Assembly: GCA_025934395.1 (NCBI GenBank)
Contig: JAICYC010000004.1
Span: 1 to 64,000, forward strand
Length of the DNA stretch: 64,000 bases
Origin: Solirubrobacteraceae bacterium
GTDB lineage: Bacteria; Actinomycetota; Thermoleophilia; Solirubrobacterales; Solirubrobacteraceae
Direction: 5' to 3'
Part shown: positions 30,010 to 40,334 of the stretch, piece by piece
How positions within the stretch are numbered: the first letter of the stretch is position 1
Layout of the letters: every line of letters begins with the position of its first letter
The notes under the pieces: model-generated
Databases searched by the model: none
What the model was told of the DNA's origin: nothing
The model's input: the letters and a program-made list of their open reading frames with translations, nothing else
Program-made: the position numbers and the translations under genes

Positions 30010-31431
30010 TCAGGCGCGCGCGGCGACCGCCGCGGACCCCTGCCGGTACACCGCCGTCAGCGCGAGCGCGAGCAGCGCCGTGGCGCCCGCGTAGCCGACC
30101 TCGGCGCGCAGCAGCTGGTTGTGGATCGCGGGGGTGAACATCCACCCGACGAACGCCGCCGCCGCGACCAGCCAGCACGTGGCGGCCGCTCGCGCGCGGT
30201 TTCGCGCGAGCGCAGCCTGGTTGAGCGCGCCCGAGACGAGGTGCAGCCCCATGCCCGCCCCGATCAGCACGAGCCCGGCGCGGCCGTAGAGGAAGTGCTG
30301 GCCGAACAGCACGTGGCGCAGCGCGAACGGCCCCACGACGAGCAGGCCCGCCATCACGACCGCCGTGAACGCCGCGATCGCGAGCACCGTGGTGCGCACG
30401 GCGCGGGCGAACGCGTCGTGGCCCGCGGTCGCCTCGAGGCCGGTGAGGTGCGGGAGCAGCGACGTCTGGATCGCCTGGAAGAGCTGCAACGGCGCGCGGG
30501 CGATCAGCAGGACGTTGAACACGATCCCGGCGAGCGCGCGATCGTTGGCCGTGGCGTCCACCGTCAGCACCGCAGCGTTGAGCAGCGCCTGCTCGGAGAG
30601 CATGATCCCCGAGACCCAGATCGCGAAGCCGCCGCCGCGACGCAGCGACAGCTCGTCGTGCGCGGCCGCCTCCTGCACACCCTCGGTGGCCGGCCCGGCG
30701 AGCGCGGCGTCCGCCTCGTCGACGGTGATAGGGCCGCGGCCGAGGTCGCGTGCCTCCTCCTGCGGCGCCCCCGCGAGCGCGCCGCGCTTGAGGAACGCGG
30801 CCGGCACGACGAGCAGCGACACGAACGGCGCGGCGGCGATCCCGAGCGCGACGGCGGTCTCGCCGCCGGCGATGTCGACCGCAACCGCCAGCGCGAAGCA
30901 CAGCCGCGAGACGGACTCCATCAGAACGAGCCCGCCGAACAGCCCGAAGCGTTCGTGGCCCGCGAGCCATCCGCGCGCGAAGTAGCTCGCCGCGTAGGCG
31001 AGCGTGCCGACAACGAGCACCACGTACAGCGCGTTGGCCCCTTCGAAGACGCCGTGCTCGATGCGGTCGTGCAGCGCGAGCGCCACCGCGAGGAACACGA
31101 GCGCGAACGCTCCCTGGATCAGCATCGGCACCCGCACCGAGTGGGCTTCCGCGCCGCGGGCCCGCCGCTCCGCGATCGTCCGCGAGAGCAGCTGTTCGAT
31201 CGGGCGGTAGATCACCGAGATGATCACGAACATCACCGACCACAGGACGTCGATCCGCTTCGCCGCCGAGCCCGGCAGCACGTGGCTCGCGATCGAGAAG
31301 TACGCGAACGTGAGGACGCCGGTGGAGGCGATCCCCACCGAGAGGATGCCCGCGCCGCGCCGGTAGGAGCGAGCGGGCGACTTCTCAGAGGCGGACAAGC
31401 AACATCGTCCAGGGGAACGGCGAGCGCGCAT
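30010..31431 (-). CDS. Polysaccharide flippase-like multi-pass membrane protein (Wzx/MATE type); start uncertain
   Basis: Many hydrophobic helices; FAYFSIASHVLPGSAAKRIDVLWSVMFVIISVIYRPIEQLLSRTIAERRARG; beside GT2 and methyltransferase. Confidence 0.75.
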   Translation of the reverse strand: MRARRSPGRCCLSASEKSPARSYRRGAGILSVGIASTGVLTFAYFSIASHVLPGSAAKRIDVLWSVMFVIISVIYRPIEQLLSRTIAERRARGAEAHSVRVPMLIQGAFALVFLAVALALHDRIEHGVFEGANALYVVLVVGTLAYAASYFARGWLAGHERFGLFGGLVLMESVSRLCFALAVAVDIAGGETAVALGIAAAPFVSLLVVPAAFLKRGALAGAPQEEARDLGRGPITVDEADAALAGPATEGVQEAAAHDELSLRRGGGFAIWVSGIMLSEQALLNAAVLTVDATANDRALAGIVFNVLLIARAPLQLFQAIQTSLLPHLTGLEATAGHDAFARAVRTTVLAIAAFTAVVMAGLLVVGPFALRHVLFGQHFLYGRAGLVLIGAGMGLHLVSGALNQAALARNRARAAATCWLVAAAAFVGWMFTPAIHNQLLRAEVGYAGATALLALALTAVYRQGSAAVAARA

Positions 31432-32008
31432 GCGAGACCTCGCCGTAACGGGAGAGCAGCTCGACGAACGAGCGCCTGGACCAGTGATTGAGATGCCCCG
31501 GGGTGTTGCCCAGCGAGGACCAGTACGCGCCGCGCGCCATGTTGAGCATCCGCCACAGCGGCTCGCGCGGCACGGAGACGAGCAGGTGACGGCTCGCGCA
31601 GCGCGCCATCTCGGCGAGCGTGTGCTCCGGGTCGGGGACGTGCTCGAGCACCTCGATCGCGCTCGCCAGCTCGAACTCGCCGTCGGCGAACGGCAGGTTC
31701 GCCGCCTCCATCACCCGGTACTCCAGGTTGGGCGCCCGGCGCTCGGCCCAGCCGGCCTGGATCGAGTCCTCCTCGAGGTCGATCCCCACCACTCGCCCGT
31801 CGCCGAGCTGCTGTGCCCACGCGTGCACGAGCACGCCCTCGCCGCAGCCCACGTCGAGCACCGAGCGGGCGCCCGCGGCGGCGAACAGCTCGTCGAGCGA
31901 GCTCTGGAAGCCCGCCATCAGCCGGCGCACCACCGGGTTCTGCGAGCCGTACTTGTCGTAGGTGTTGCCGGTGACGACGCCGTCGCGCGAGACCGTCACG
32001 CCGCTCAC
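31385..32008 (-). CDS. Class I SAM-dependent methyltransferase
   Basis: VLDVGCGEGVLVHAWAQQLGDGRVVGIDLEEDSI; FELASAIEVLEHVPDPEHTLAEM. Confidence 0.88.
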   Translation of the reverse strand: MSGVTVSRDGVVTGNTYDKYGSQNPVVRRLMAGFQSSLDELFAAAGARSVLDVGCGEGVLVHAWAQQLGDGRVVGIDLEEDSIQAGWAERRAPNLEYRVMEAANLPFADGEFELASAIEVLEHVPDPEHTLAEMARCASRHLLVSVPREPLWRMLNMARGAYWSSLGNTPGHLNHWSRRSFVELLSRYGEVSHARSPFPWTMLLVRL

Positions 32009-33102
32009 AGCGGCACCCGCTCACCCTCGCGCCGGGGATCCTCGCTGTGCGCCCCGCCGAGGGTCGCGATCCGAGGCGAGGCGGCACGCGGCGCAGCATC
32101 GCCCCCGTCCGTCGTCGCGGCGGCGCGGGCGCTGCCGGGCTCGTAGTGGGAGGGCTGCACGCCGAGCTCCAGCTCGATCCGGCGAACCCGCTCGAACGTG
32201 CGCTGCGTCATCACCCGCTGGGCGGCGAGCAGGTCGCCGATCACGCCCAGCGCCCACAGCACGACCGCCGCGATGAACAGCACCGCGCCGAGGATCAGCG
32301 ACTGGACGTGCCCCTTGCCGTTGCCTTCGGCGTAGGCCACCGCGAACCGGACCCACACGACGATCGCGGCGAGGCCGATCGTGAGCGCGAGGCTCCAGAA
32401 CACCTTGAGCGGCTCGTACTGGGAGTAGATGCGGAAGATCGAGATGCCGTTGCGGCGGACGTAGGCACCCATCGAGGGGAACAGGCGCGACTCGCGCGTC
32501 TTCGGGTTGGTCCGCACGGGCACGTGGTCGATCGCGACGAGCATCTTGCCCGCCTGGATGATCGTCTCGAGCGTGTACGTGAACTTCGAGACGACCATCA
32601 TCTGGATCGCCGCCTCGCGGTTGTAGGCGCGGAAGCCCGAGGTCGTGTCCGGGACCGACGTCGAGGAGGCCTGTCGCACCACCCACGATCCGAGGCGCTG
32701 CAGCGCCTTCTTCAGCGGCGAGAAGTGCTCGATCCCGCTCACCTCGCGGTCGCCGACCACCATGTCCGCGCGGCCCTCGATGATCGGCGCCACGAGCTTC
32801 GCCACGTCCGGCCCGTAGTACTGGTTGTCCGCGTCCGTGTTGACGATCACGTCGGCGCCCAGCTTCAGCGCGGTGTCGATCCCGGCCTGGAAGCCCGCCG
32901 CCAGCCCCTTGTTGTTCGTGAGCCGCACGAGGTGGTCCACACCGTGTTCGCGCGCCACCGCGATCGTGCGATCGGTGGACCCGTCGTCGATCACGAGCCA
33001 CTCCACCACGTCGATCCCGGGGACCTCCCGAGGGAGGTCGCCGAGCGTCCTCGGGAGTTGCTCTGCCTCATTGAAGCAGGGGATCTGAATGATGAGCTTC
33101 AT
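32005..33102 (-). CDS. Family 2 glycosyltransferase (dolichol-phosphate mannosyltransferase-like) with C-terminal TM segments
   Basis: MKLIIQIPCFNEAEQLPRTLGDLP; WLVIDDGSTDRTIAVAREHGVDHLVRL; NTDADNQY; TTSGFRAYNREAA. Confidence 0.9.
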   Translation of the reverse strand: MKLIIQIPCFNEAEQLPRTLGDLPREVPGIDVVEWLVIDDGSTDRTIAVAREHGVDHLVRLTNNKGLAAGFQAGIDTALKLGADVIVNTDADNQYYGPDVAKLVAPIIEGRADMVVGDREVSGIEHFSPLKKALQRLGSWVVRQASSTSVPDTTSGFRAYNREAAIQMMVVSKFTYTLETIIQAGKMLVAIDHVPVRTNPKTRESRLFPSMGAYVRRNGISIFRIYSQYEPLKVFWSLALTIGLAAIVVWVRFAVAYAEGNGKGHVQSLILGAVLFIAAVVLWALGVIGDLLAAQRVMTQRTFERVRRIELELGVQPSHYEPGSARAAATTDGGDAAPRAASPRIATLGGAHSEDPRREGERVPL

Positions 33103-33177
33103 CGGCACGATTGCCTAGACTTGGCACCCGCAGTATCCCAAAGCTAAGGGGCACGGCCCGGGCGCCGGCAATGCGCC

Positions 33178-34740
33178 GTGCACCGTAGTCCCGCCCGGCC
33201 CGGGATCCAATCGCCAGGCTCGATGGAAAGCGCGATGTTCACCCGGGGAAGCCCGGGCACGATCCGGCTGGCGCGGCTGCGTGCTGTCCCCGCGCGCACC
33301 TGGGCGCGTCTCGGGTTCGCCGCGATGTGCCTCGGCGCGCTGATCGGCTACCTCGCGTTCCCCACCTACCCCACCTACGACTCGTTCTACGCGCTGCTGT
33401 GGGGACGGGACCTGCTGCACCTGCACCTGCCGGACTTCCACGTCTACCGCGCCCCCACCGAGCACCCGCTCGCGATCGCGTTCGGCGTGGTCTGCTCGAT
33501 CTTCGGGCAAGGCGGCGCGCGGCTGATGGTGCTCGGTTCGATCGGGTCGTTCGTCGCGCTCGTTGCTGGCAGCTACCGGCTCGGACGGCTGTGCTTCGGC
33601 CCGCTCGTGGGGCTCGTCGCAGCGCTGCTCGTGCTGAGCCGCTTCTTCGTGGAGAACCTCGCCGCCCAGGGCTACCTCGACATCACCTACGTCGCGCTCG
33701 TCGTGTGGGCGGCCGCGCTCGAGGTCGAGCGCCCCCGGCGGGGATGGCCGGTGTTCGTGGTCCTCGCCGCCGCGGGCCTGCTGCGCCCCGACGCGTGGGT
33801 GCTGAGCGGCGTCTACTGGCTCTGGTGCTCGTGGCGGGCGGACAACCGCACGCGGCTGCGCTACCTGCTGCTCGCGGCCGGCGGCCCGCTGATCTGGGCC
33901 GCGCTCGACACGATCGTGACCGGCGACCCGGCGTACTCGCTGACCGCCACCTCCGGGCTCGCACAGGAACTGGAACGAACCCAGGGCTTCGGGAGCGTCG
34001 TCGCCTCGGTCTGGAACTACGGGGAACGGATCGACAAGCTCCCGGTGGTGCTCGGCGGGCTGCTCGGCGTGCCGCTGGCGGTGTGGATCGCGCCGCGGCG
34101 CGCGCTCGTGCCGCTCGCCACGCTCGCGCTGCTGCTGTTCGTGTACGTCGCCGAGGGGGCCGCGGGGGCGTCGGTCGTGGACCGCTACCTGCTCGGCGCG
34201 GCGACGCTGCTGCTGCCGTTCTGCGCCGTCACGCTCGGCGGCTGGGCGATGCTGCGCCCGGGCACCGCGCTGCGACGCGTGTGGCTCGCGGGCGCGGCTG
34301 CGCTCGTGATCTTCGGCGCGACCGCTGCGGCGACGACGCTCAGCCTGTCGAGCCTGCGGACGACGCTCGAATACCACGAGGACTTCCACAAGGGGCTCGC
34401 CGCGGCGCTCGCAGACGATCGCGTCCATGCACAGCTGAAGCGCTGTCACCTGCTCTCGCTACCCAACAACAAGCTGATCCCGGACGCACGCTGGATCCTC
34501 GACAGCGTCGGCCAGGGCGACATCGTCGCCCGCAGCCAGGCGCGCGCGGACGTGGCCAAGGGCGTGCACACGCTCGAGAACCGGATCCGCCGCGGCAGCG
34601 TCGCCGTCTACCCGCTCGGCAGCGCGGTGTTCGTGGAGGCGATCGTGGACGTGGGTGACGACCCGCGCGACCAGGTGCCGCTGAGCGGCTTCCGGCGCGT
34701 CTATACGAGCCGTTACTACGCCGTGTATGCGAACTGCTGA
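33178..34740 (+). CDS. Multi-pass membrane protein, ArnT/GT39-like glycosyltransferase candidate; start may be 33223 or 33235
   Basis: FPTYPTYDSFYALLWGRDLLHLHLPDFHVYRAPTEHPLAIAFG, multiple TM helices, adjacent to a GT39-like gene. Confidence 0.7.
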   Translation: MHRSPARPGIQSPGSMESAMFTRGSPGTIRLARLRAVPARTWARLGFAAMCLGALIGYLAFPTYPTYDSFYALLWGRDLLHLHLPDFHVYRAPTEHPLAIAFGVVCSIFGQGGARLMVLGSIGSFVALVAGSYRLGRLCFGPLVGLVAALLVLSRFFVENLAAQGYLDITYVALVVWAAALEVERPRRGWPVFVVLAAAGLLRPDAWVLSGVYWLWCSWRADNRTRLRYLLLAAGGPLIWAALDTIVTGDPAYSLTATSGLAQELERTQGFGSVVASVWNYGERIDKLPVVLGGLLGVPLAVWIAPRRALVPLATLALLLFVYVAEGAAGASVVDRYLLGAATLLLPFCAVTLGGWAMLRPGTALRRVWLAGAAALVIFGATAAATTLSLSSLRTTLEYHEDFHKGLAAALADDRVHAQLKRCHLLSLPNNKLIPDARWILDSVGQGDIVARSQARADVAKGVHTLENRIRRGSVAVYPLGSAVFVEAIVDVGDDPRDQVPLSGFRRVYTSRYYAVYANC

Positions 34741-36517
34741 ACGCCTGCGCGGGGCGCTTGCGCGCGCCCCGCGCATGTCGTGGCTGGCGCTCGGCGCGAT
34801 CCTCGCGGTGGCGCTCGGCCTGCGCGTCTGGGGGATCCGCCAGGGGCTGCCCTTCGCGTACAACAGCGACGAGGCGGACCACTTCGTGCCGCACGCCGTC
34901 GCGATGTTCCGTGACGGCACGCTGAACCCGCACTACTTCGCCAACCCGCCCGGCTACACGTACGTACTGCACTTCGCGTTCGGACTGTGGTTCGGGGGTG
35001 GCAAAGCGGTCCTGCACGCCTATCAGCTGGATCCCGCGCAGCTGTACACGCTCGCGCGGGTGATCGCGGCGGTGCTCGGCACCGCCGCGGTGTGGCTCCT
35101 GTACGTAACCGGCGCGCGGCTCTTCGGGCGCGGCGTGGGTCTGCTCGCAGCCGCGCTACAGGCGGTGGCGTTCCTGCCGGTCTTCTACGCGCACCTGGCG
35201 CTCAACGACGCCCCCACGCTCGCACCGCTCACGCTCTCGCTGCTCGGCACCGCGGGGGTCCTTCGCGACGGCCGGGCGCGCCACCACGCGCTCGCCGGGA
35301 TCGGCCTCGGGCTTGCGTGCGCGTTCAAGTACACCGCCGGGATCGTCGTGGTCCCGTATCTGGCCGCGGTCGTGATGCAGCGCCGCGAGGGCGGTGCTGC
35401 CGCGCTCGTCCCGGCGCTGCGCGGGCTCGCCCTCGCGGCGGGATGCGCGCTGCTCGCGTTCGCGATCGCCAACCCCTACGCATTGCTCGACTACCACAGC
35501 TTCCGTCACGAACTCTCCCACCAGTCCTCGCTCTCCGCCGAATCGCAGGGGAAGCTCGGCGCCCCGCGCAGCGGCGGGCTCGTCTACTACCTGTGGGCGC
35601 TCACCTGGGGGCTCGGCTGGGTACCCGCGATCGCCGCGCTCCTCGGCGCGTTGCTCGTCTGGTGGCGGAGGCGCGCTCTCTGGTTCGCGCTCGTGCCCGG
35701 CCCGCTCGCCTTCCTGGTGTTCATGGGCCTCCAGGGCCGGTACTTCGGGCGCTGGCTGATGCCGATCCTGCCGATCCTTTGCCTGCTCGCCGCATATGCG
35801 ATCGCCTGCGGGGCCGGAGCGGTCGCGGCCCGCGCGGAGCGCGCCGGCCGTGCGAGCGGCGGGCGCGGCGGCCGGCCGCGGCCCGCGCGCGTGGCGGCGG
35901 CGGTGGGGGCGATCCTGCTGGTCCTCCAGGGTGCGGCCTACAGCGTCCACAGCGGGATGGTGCTCTCGCGCACCGATACCCGCACGATCGCGAGGCGCTG
36001 GCTGCTCGCCCACGTGCCCGCGGGGAGCCCGATCGTGGTGGAGCCGATCTCGCCCGACGAATGGGCCCACCAGACCCGTCCCGGCACCTCGACGGCGTCC
36101 AACCCGCAACGCTGGAACAAGTACCCCTCGCTGCTGCCGCGGATCGACGCCGCCGGTGCGCTCACGGCGTCCCTCGGCCCGCAGGTCACGATCGAGAACT
36201 ACGAGCGCACGCTCGCGCCCGCGCTGATCGGCTACTACCTCGAGCACGGCTACTGCTGGGTCGTGAGCGGCTCCACCCAGGCCGGCCGCGCGTTCGCCCA
36301 CCAAGCCGCAGCGCCACTCGCGGTCGCCTACTACCGGGCGCTCGCGCGGGCAGGCACGATCGCCTTCGCGGCCTCGCCCTATCGCCGCGGAGCCGGGCCG
36401 GTGGCGTTCAACTTCGATTGGAGCTTCGACTACTACCCGCTCGCGTACGAGCGGCCAGGGCCCTACGTGACGGTGTACCGCCTGCATGGCGGCAGGTGCT
36501 CGCGGGCGCCCGCCTAG
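34727..36517 (+). CDS. GT39/PMT-like membrane glycosyltransferase
   Basis: ALGLRVWGIRQGLPFAYNSDEADHFVPHAVAMFRDGTLNPHYFANPPGYTYVLHFAFG; many TM helices. Confidence 0.8.
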   Translation: MRTAERLRGALARAPRMSWLALGAILAVALGLRVWGIRQGLPFAYNSDEADHFVPHAVAMFRDGTLNPHYFANPPGYTYVLHFAFGLWFGGGKAVLHAYQLDPAQLYTLARVIAAVLGTAAVWLLYVTGARLFGRGVGLLAAALQAVAFLPVFYAHLALNDAPTLAPLTLSLLGTAGVLRDGRARHHALAGIGLGLACAFKYTAGIVVVPYLAAVVMQRREGGAAALVPALRGLALAAGCALLAFAIANPYALLDYHSFRHELSHQSSLSAESQGKLGAPRSGGLVYYLWALTWGLGWVPAIAALLGALLVWWRRRALWFALVPGPLAFLVFMGLQGRYFGRWLMPILPILCLLAAYAIACGAGAVAARAERAGRASGGRGGRPRPARVAAAVGAILLVLQGAAYSVHSGMVLSRTDTRTIARRWLLAHVPAGSPIVVEPISPDEWAHQTRPGTSTASNPQRWNKYPSLLPRIDAAGALTASLGPQVTIENYERTLAPALIGYYLEHGYCWVVSGSTQAGRAFAHQAAAPLAVAYYRALARAGTIAFAASPYRRGAGPVAFNFDWSFDYYPLAYERPGPYVTVYRLHGGRCSRAPA

Positions 36518-36579
36518 GCTCTGCAACCGGGCGTCGCGTCACCGGTCGCGCGCGGAGCCACAGATATCCTGGATGCGCC

Positions 36580-37716
36580 ATGGCAGGCTGCACCCAGACC
36601 GACATGACCCACCTCGCCCGAGCGATCGAGCTCGCCGCGAGGGGCACGGGCGCCGTCAGGCCGAACCCCGTGGTGGGTGCCGTGGTGGCCCGCGACGGCG
36701 AGGTCATCGGCGAGGGCTGGCACGAGCGCTACGGCGGTGCGCACGCCGAGGTCAACGCGATCGAGGCCTGTGGCCTGGCCGAGCTCGGGGACGCGACGCT
36801 GTACGTCTCCCAGGAGCCCTGCTGCCACGAGGGCAAGACGCCACCGTGCACCGACGCGATCCTGCAGGCGGGCATCAGGCGCGTGGTGGTGGCCTCTGAC
36901 GATCCCAGCGAGAAGGCGTCCGGTCGCGGCCTCGGGATCCTCCGCGACGAGGGCGTCGAGGTGGTGGTCCTCGCCGACGGAGAGCTCGCGCTGAGCGCAC
37001 GGCTGCTCAACCAGGCGTTTCGCAAGCACGCGCGCGTGGGCCGACCGTGGGTGCTGTTCAAGTCGGCGATGACGCTCGACGGCAAGGTCGCCACGCGCTC
37101 CGGCGACTCGCAGTGGATCAGCGGCGAGGCCAGCCGCGACCTCGCGCATCGCTGGCGGGCGTCCGTGGACGCCGTCGTGGTCGGGATCGGCACCGCGCTC
37201 GCCGACGATCCGCAGCTGACCGCCCGGCCGAGCGGCCTGCCCGCAGACGCCGAGTCCCAGCCGCGGCGGGTCGTGTTCGACTCGCTTGCTCGGCTCCCGC
37301 CGTCCTCCCAGCTCGCGGCGGCCGCCGCCGAGGTCCCGTTGATCGTGATCGTCTCGCGCGCTGCGCCCCGGGCCGAGATCGACGCCCTCGAGGCCGCAGG
37401 CGCCCAGGTCTTCGTCGCGACCGGCGAGAACGAGCCCGCCCGCGTGCGCTCGGGGCTCGACCAGCTCGGCGCGCTCGGCGTGGCCTCGGTCCTGCTCGAG
37501 GGGGGCCCGCATCTCGCGGGCGCGTTCCTCGACGCGGGCGAGATCGACGAGCTGCGGCTGTTCCTCGCGCCCCTGCTGCTCGGCGGCAGCGCAGCGCGCG
37601 ACCCGCTGGAGGGCGAAGGGGTGGAGCGCATCTCGGAGGCCTTGCACGCGCTCACGTTCGGCTGTGAGAGCGTCGGGGAGGACCTGCTCATCTCTGCGCG
37701 GCTGCACGAGTGGTGA
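36580..37716 (+). CDS. ribD: Bifunctional riboflavin deaminase/reductase RibD
   Basis: RPNPVVGAVVARDGEVIGEGWHERYGGAHAEVNAIEAC; EPCCHEGKTPPCTDAIL; KSAMTLDGKVATRSGDSQWISGEASR. Confidence 0.95.
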   Translation: MAGCTQTDMTHLARAIELAARGTGAVRPNPVVGAVVARDGEVIGEGWHERYGGAHAEVNAIEACGLAELGDATLYVSQEPCCHEGKTPPCTDAILQAGIRRVVVASDDPSEKASGRGLGILRDEGVEVVVLADGELALSARLLNQAFRKHARVGRPWVLFKSAMTLDGKVATRSGDSQWISGEASRDLAHRWRASVDAVVVGIGTALADDPQLTARPSGLPADAESQPRRVVFDSLARLPPSSQLAAAAAEVPLIVIVSRAAPRAEIDALEAAGAQVFVATGENEPARVRSGLDQLGALGVASVLLEGGPHLAGAFLDAGEIDELRLFLAPLLLGGSAARDPLEGEGVERISEALHALTFGCESVGEDLLISARLHEW

Positions 37717-37732
37717 GCGAGGGCGGGGACGC

Positions 37733-38334
<602 letters not shown>

Positions 38335-38338
<4 letters not shown>

Positions 38339-39642
38339 GCCGAGCCGGTACCGCAACCCCGTTCGCCACGATCGAGCACGCGATCGAGCAGATCCGCCAG
38401 GGGCGGATGGTGATCGTCTGCGACGACGAGGATCGCGAGAACGAGGGCGACCTCACGCTCGCGGCGCAGTTCGCCACCCCCGAGGCGATCAACTTCATGG
38501 CCAAGGAGGGGCGCGGGCTGATCTGTCTCTCGCTGACGCCCGAGCGCTGCGACGAGCTCGGTCTGGATTTGATGGCCGCCAAGAACGAGTCGGCGTTCGA
38601 AACGCCGTTCACGGTCTCGATCGAGGCCCGCGAAGGTGTCACCACGGGGATCTCCGCACACGATCGCGCCCACACGATCCAGGTCGCGATCGACCCCGAG
38701 ACCCGGCCCCGCGACCTCGTCCAGCCCGGGCACGTGTTCCCGCTCAAGAGCCGCGCCGGCGGGGTGCTCGAGCGCGCCGGGCAGACGGAGGCGGCGGTCG
38801 ACCTCGCACGCCTCGCCGGCCTGAACCCCGCCGGGGTGATCTGCGAGGTTATGAACGACGACGGCACGATGGCGCGCGTGCCCGACCTGGTCTCCTACTG
38901 CGAGCAGCACGACCTGTGCATGGTCACGGTCGCCGATCTGATCGCCTACCGGCGGCGCCACGACAAGCTCGTGGAACGGGTGGTCGACACCCGCCTGCCG
39001 ACGACGTTCGGCGACTTCGAGGCGGTCGGCTACAGATCGCTCGTGGACGCCAAGCACCACGTCGCGCTCGTGAAGGGACAGATCGCCGGCCAGAGCGACG
39101 TGCTCGTGCGGGTGCACTCGGAGTGCCTCACCGGAGACGTGTTCCACTCGCTGCGATGCGACTGCGGCGAGCAGCTCGAATCGGCGCTCTCGATGATCGA
39201 GCGGGAGGGCTGCGGGGTGCTGCTCTACCTCTCCCAGGAGGGCCGCGGGATCGGGCTGCTCAACAAGCTGCGTGCGTATCGCCTCCAGGAGGAGGGGCTC
39301 GACACCGTCGAGGCCAACGAGCGGCTCGGCCTGCCCGCGGACCTGCGCGACTACGGCATCGGTGCGCAGATCCTCGTCGATCTCGGCCTGTCCTCGATCC
39401 GGATCCTCACCAACAACCCGAAGAAGATCCGCGGGCTCGAGGGCTACGGCCTGTCCGTCAGCGGCCAGATCCCGATCGAGCACGCGCCCAACGAGCACAA
39501 CGCCGCGTACATGCGCACGAAGGCCGAGCGGATGGGGCACATCCTCCACCACCAGGGGCTGAACCTCGAAGAGAGCCCGCTGCACAACCGCCGCGCCAGC
39601 GATCCCGAACCGGGGGTCGAGGGCGACGGGCCGGGCGCATGA
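38335..39642 (+). CDS. ribBA: RibBA: 3,4-dihydroxy-2-butanone-4-phosphate synthase / GTP cyclohydrolase II
   Basis: [55 protein letters not shown]. Confidence 0.96.
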
Positions 39643-40073
39643 GCGAGCGCTACGCGATCGCGATCGGGCGCTTCTACGAGGACCTCGCGGAGCGTTTGCT
39701 CGCAGGGGCGCTCCGGGTGTTCTCGGCGCACGGGCACGAGCAGGTCGCCTGCTACGACGTCCCGGGCGCGTTCGAGCTCCCGCTCGCCGCGCGCTACCTC
39801 GCAGACGCGGGCTTCGCGGGCGTGGCGTGCCTGGGCGCGGTGATCCGCGGCGAGACCGACCACTACGACTTCGTGTGCGCCGAGGCGGCATCGGGGATCA
39901 TGCGCGTGCAGCTCGACACGGGCGTGCCGTGCGCGTTCGGGGTGCTGACGTGCGAGACGATGGAGCAGGCGCTCGCCCGCACCGGCGGCGGCAAGCGCGA
40001 CCAGGGGGGCCACGCCGCCGAGGCGGTGCTGCGAATGGCTGCCCTGAAGGGCGAGGCCGCCGCCGCTCGCTAG
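39639..40073 (+). CDS. ribH: 6,7-dimethyl-8-ribityllumazine synthase
   Basis: [56 protein letters not shown]. Confidence 0.95.
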   Translation: MSERYAIAIGRFYEDLAERLLAGALRVFSAHGHEQVACYDVPGAFELPLAARYLADAGFAGVACLGAVIRGETDHYDFVCAEAASGIMRVQLDTGVPCAFGVLTCETMEQALARTGGGKRDQGGHAAEAVLRMAALKGEAAAAR

Positions 40074-40082
40074 ACTGCGCCG

Positions 40083-40274
40083 ATGGCCAAGGTGTGTCAC
40101 AGCTGCGGGAAGGGCCCATCGTTCGGGCAGAGCCGCAGCCACTCGATGGTCGCGACCAAGCGTCGCTTCGATCCGAACCTGCAGAAGGTTCGGATCGTGG
40201 TCGGCAAGGCGCCCCGCCGTGTGTACGTGTGCACGAGGTGCCTCAAAGCCGGCAAGGTGATGAAGGCCCTCTGA
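40083..40274 (+). CDS. rpmB: 50S ribosomal protein L28
   Basis: CHSCGKGPSFGQSRSHSMVATKRRFDPNLQKVRI. Confidence 0.95.
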   Translation: MAKVCHSCGKGPSFGQSRSHSMVATKRRFDPNLQKVRIVVGKAPRRVYVCTRCLKAGKVMKAL

Positions 40275-40334
40275 CGCGAGCCGCCGCAGGCACGCGCAGG
40301 GCGCTGATCCCCGCCGAGTGATAGTGGTGTCGCT

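Noticed and set aside
36518-36579. FMN riboswitch before ribD
   Set aside because: Gap is only 62 nt with none of the conserved FMN aptamer segments; likely a simple promoter.
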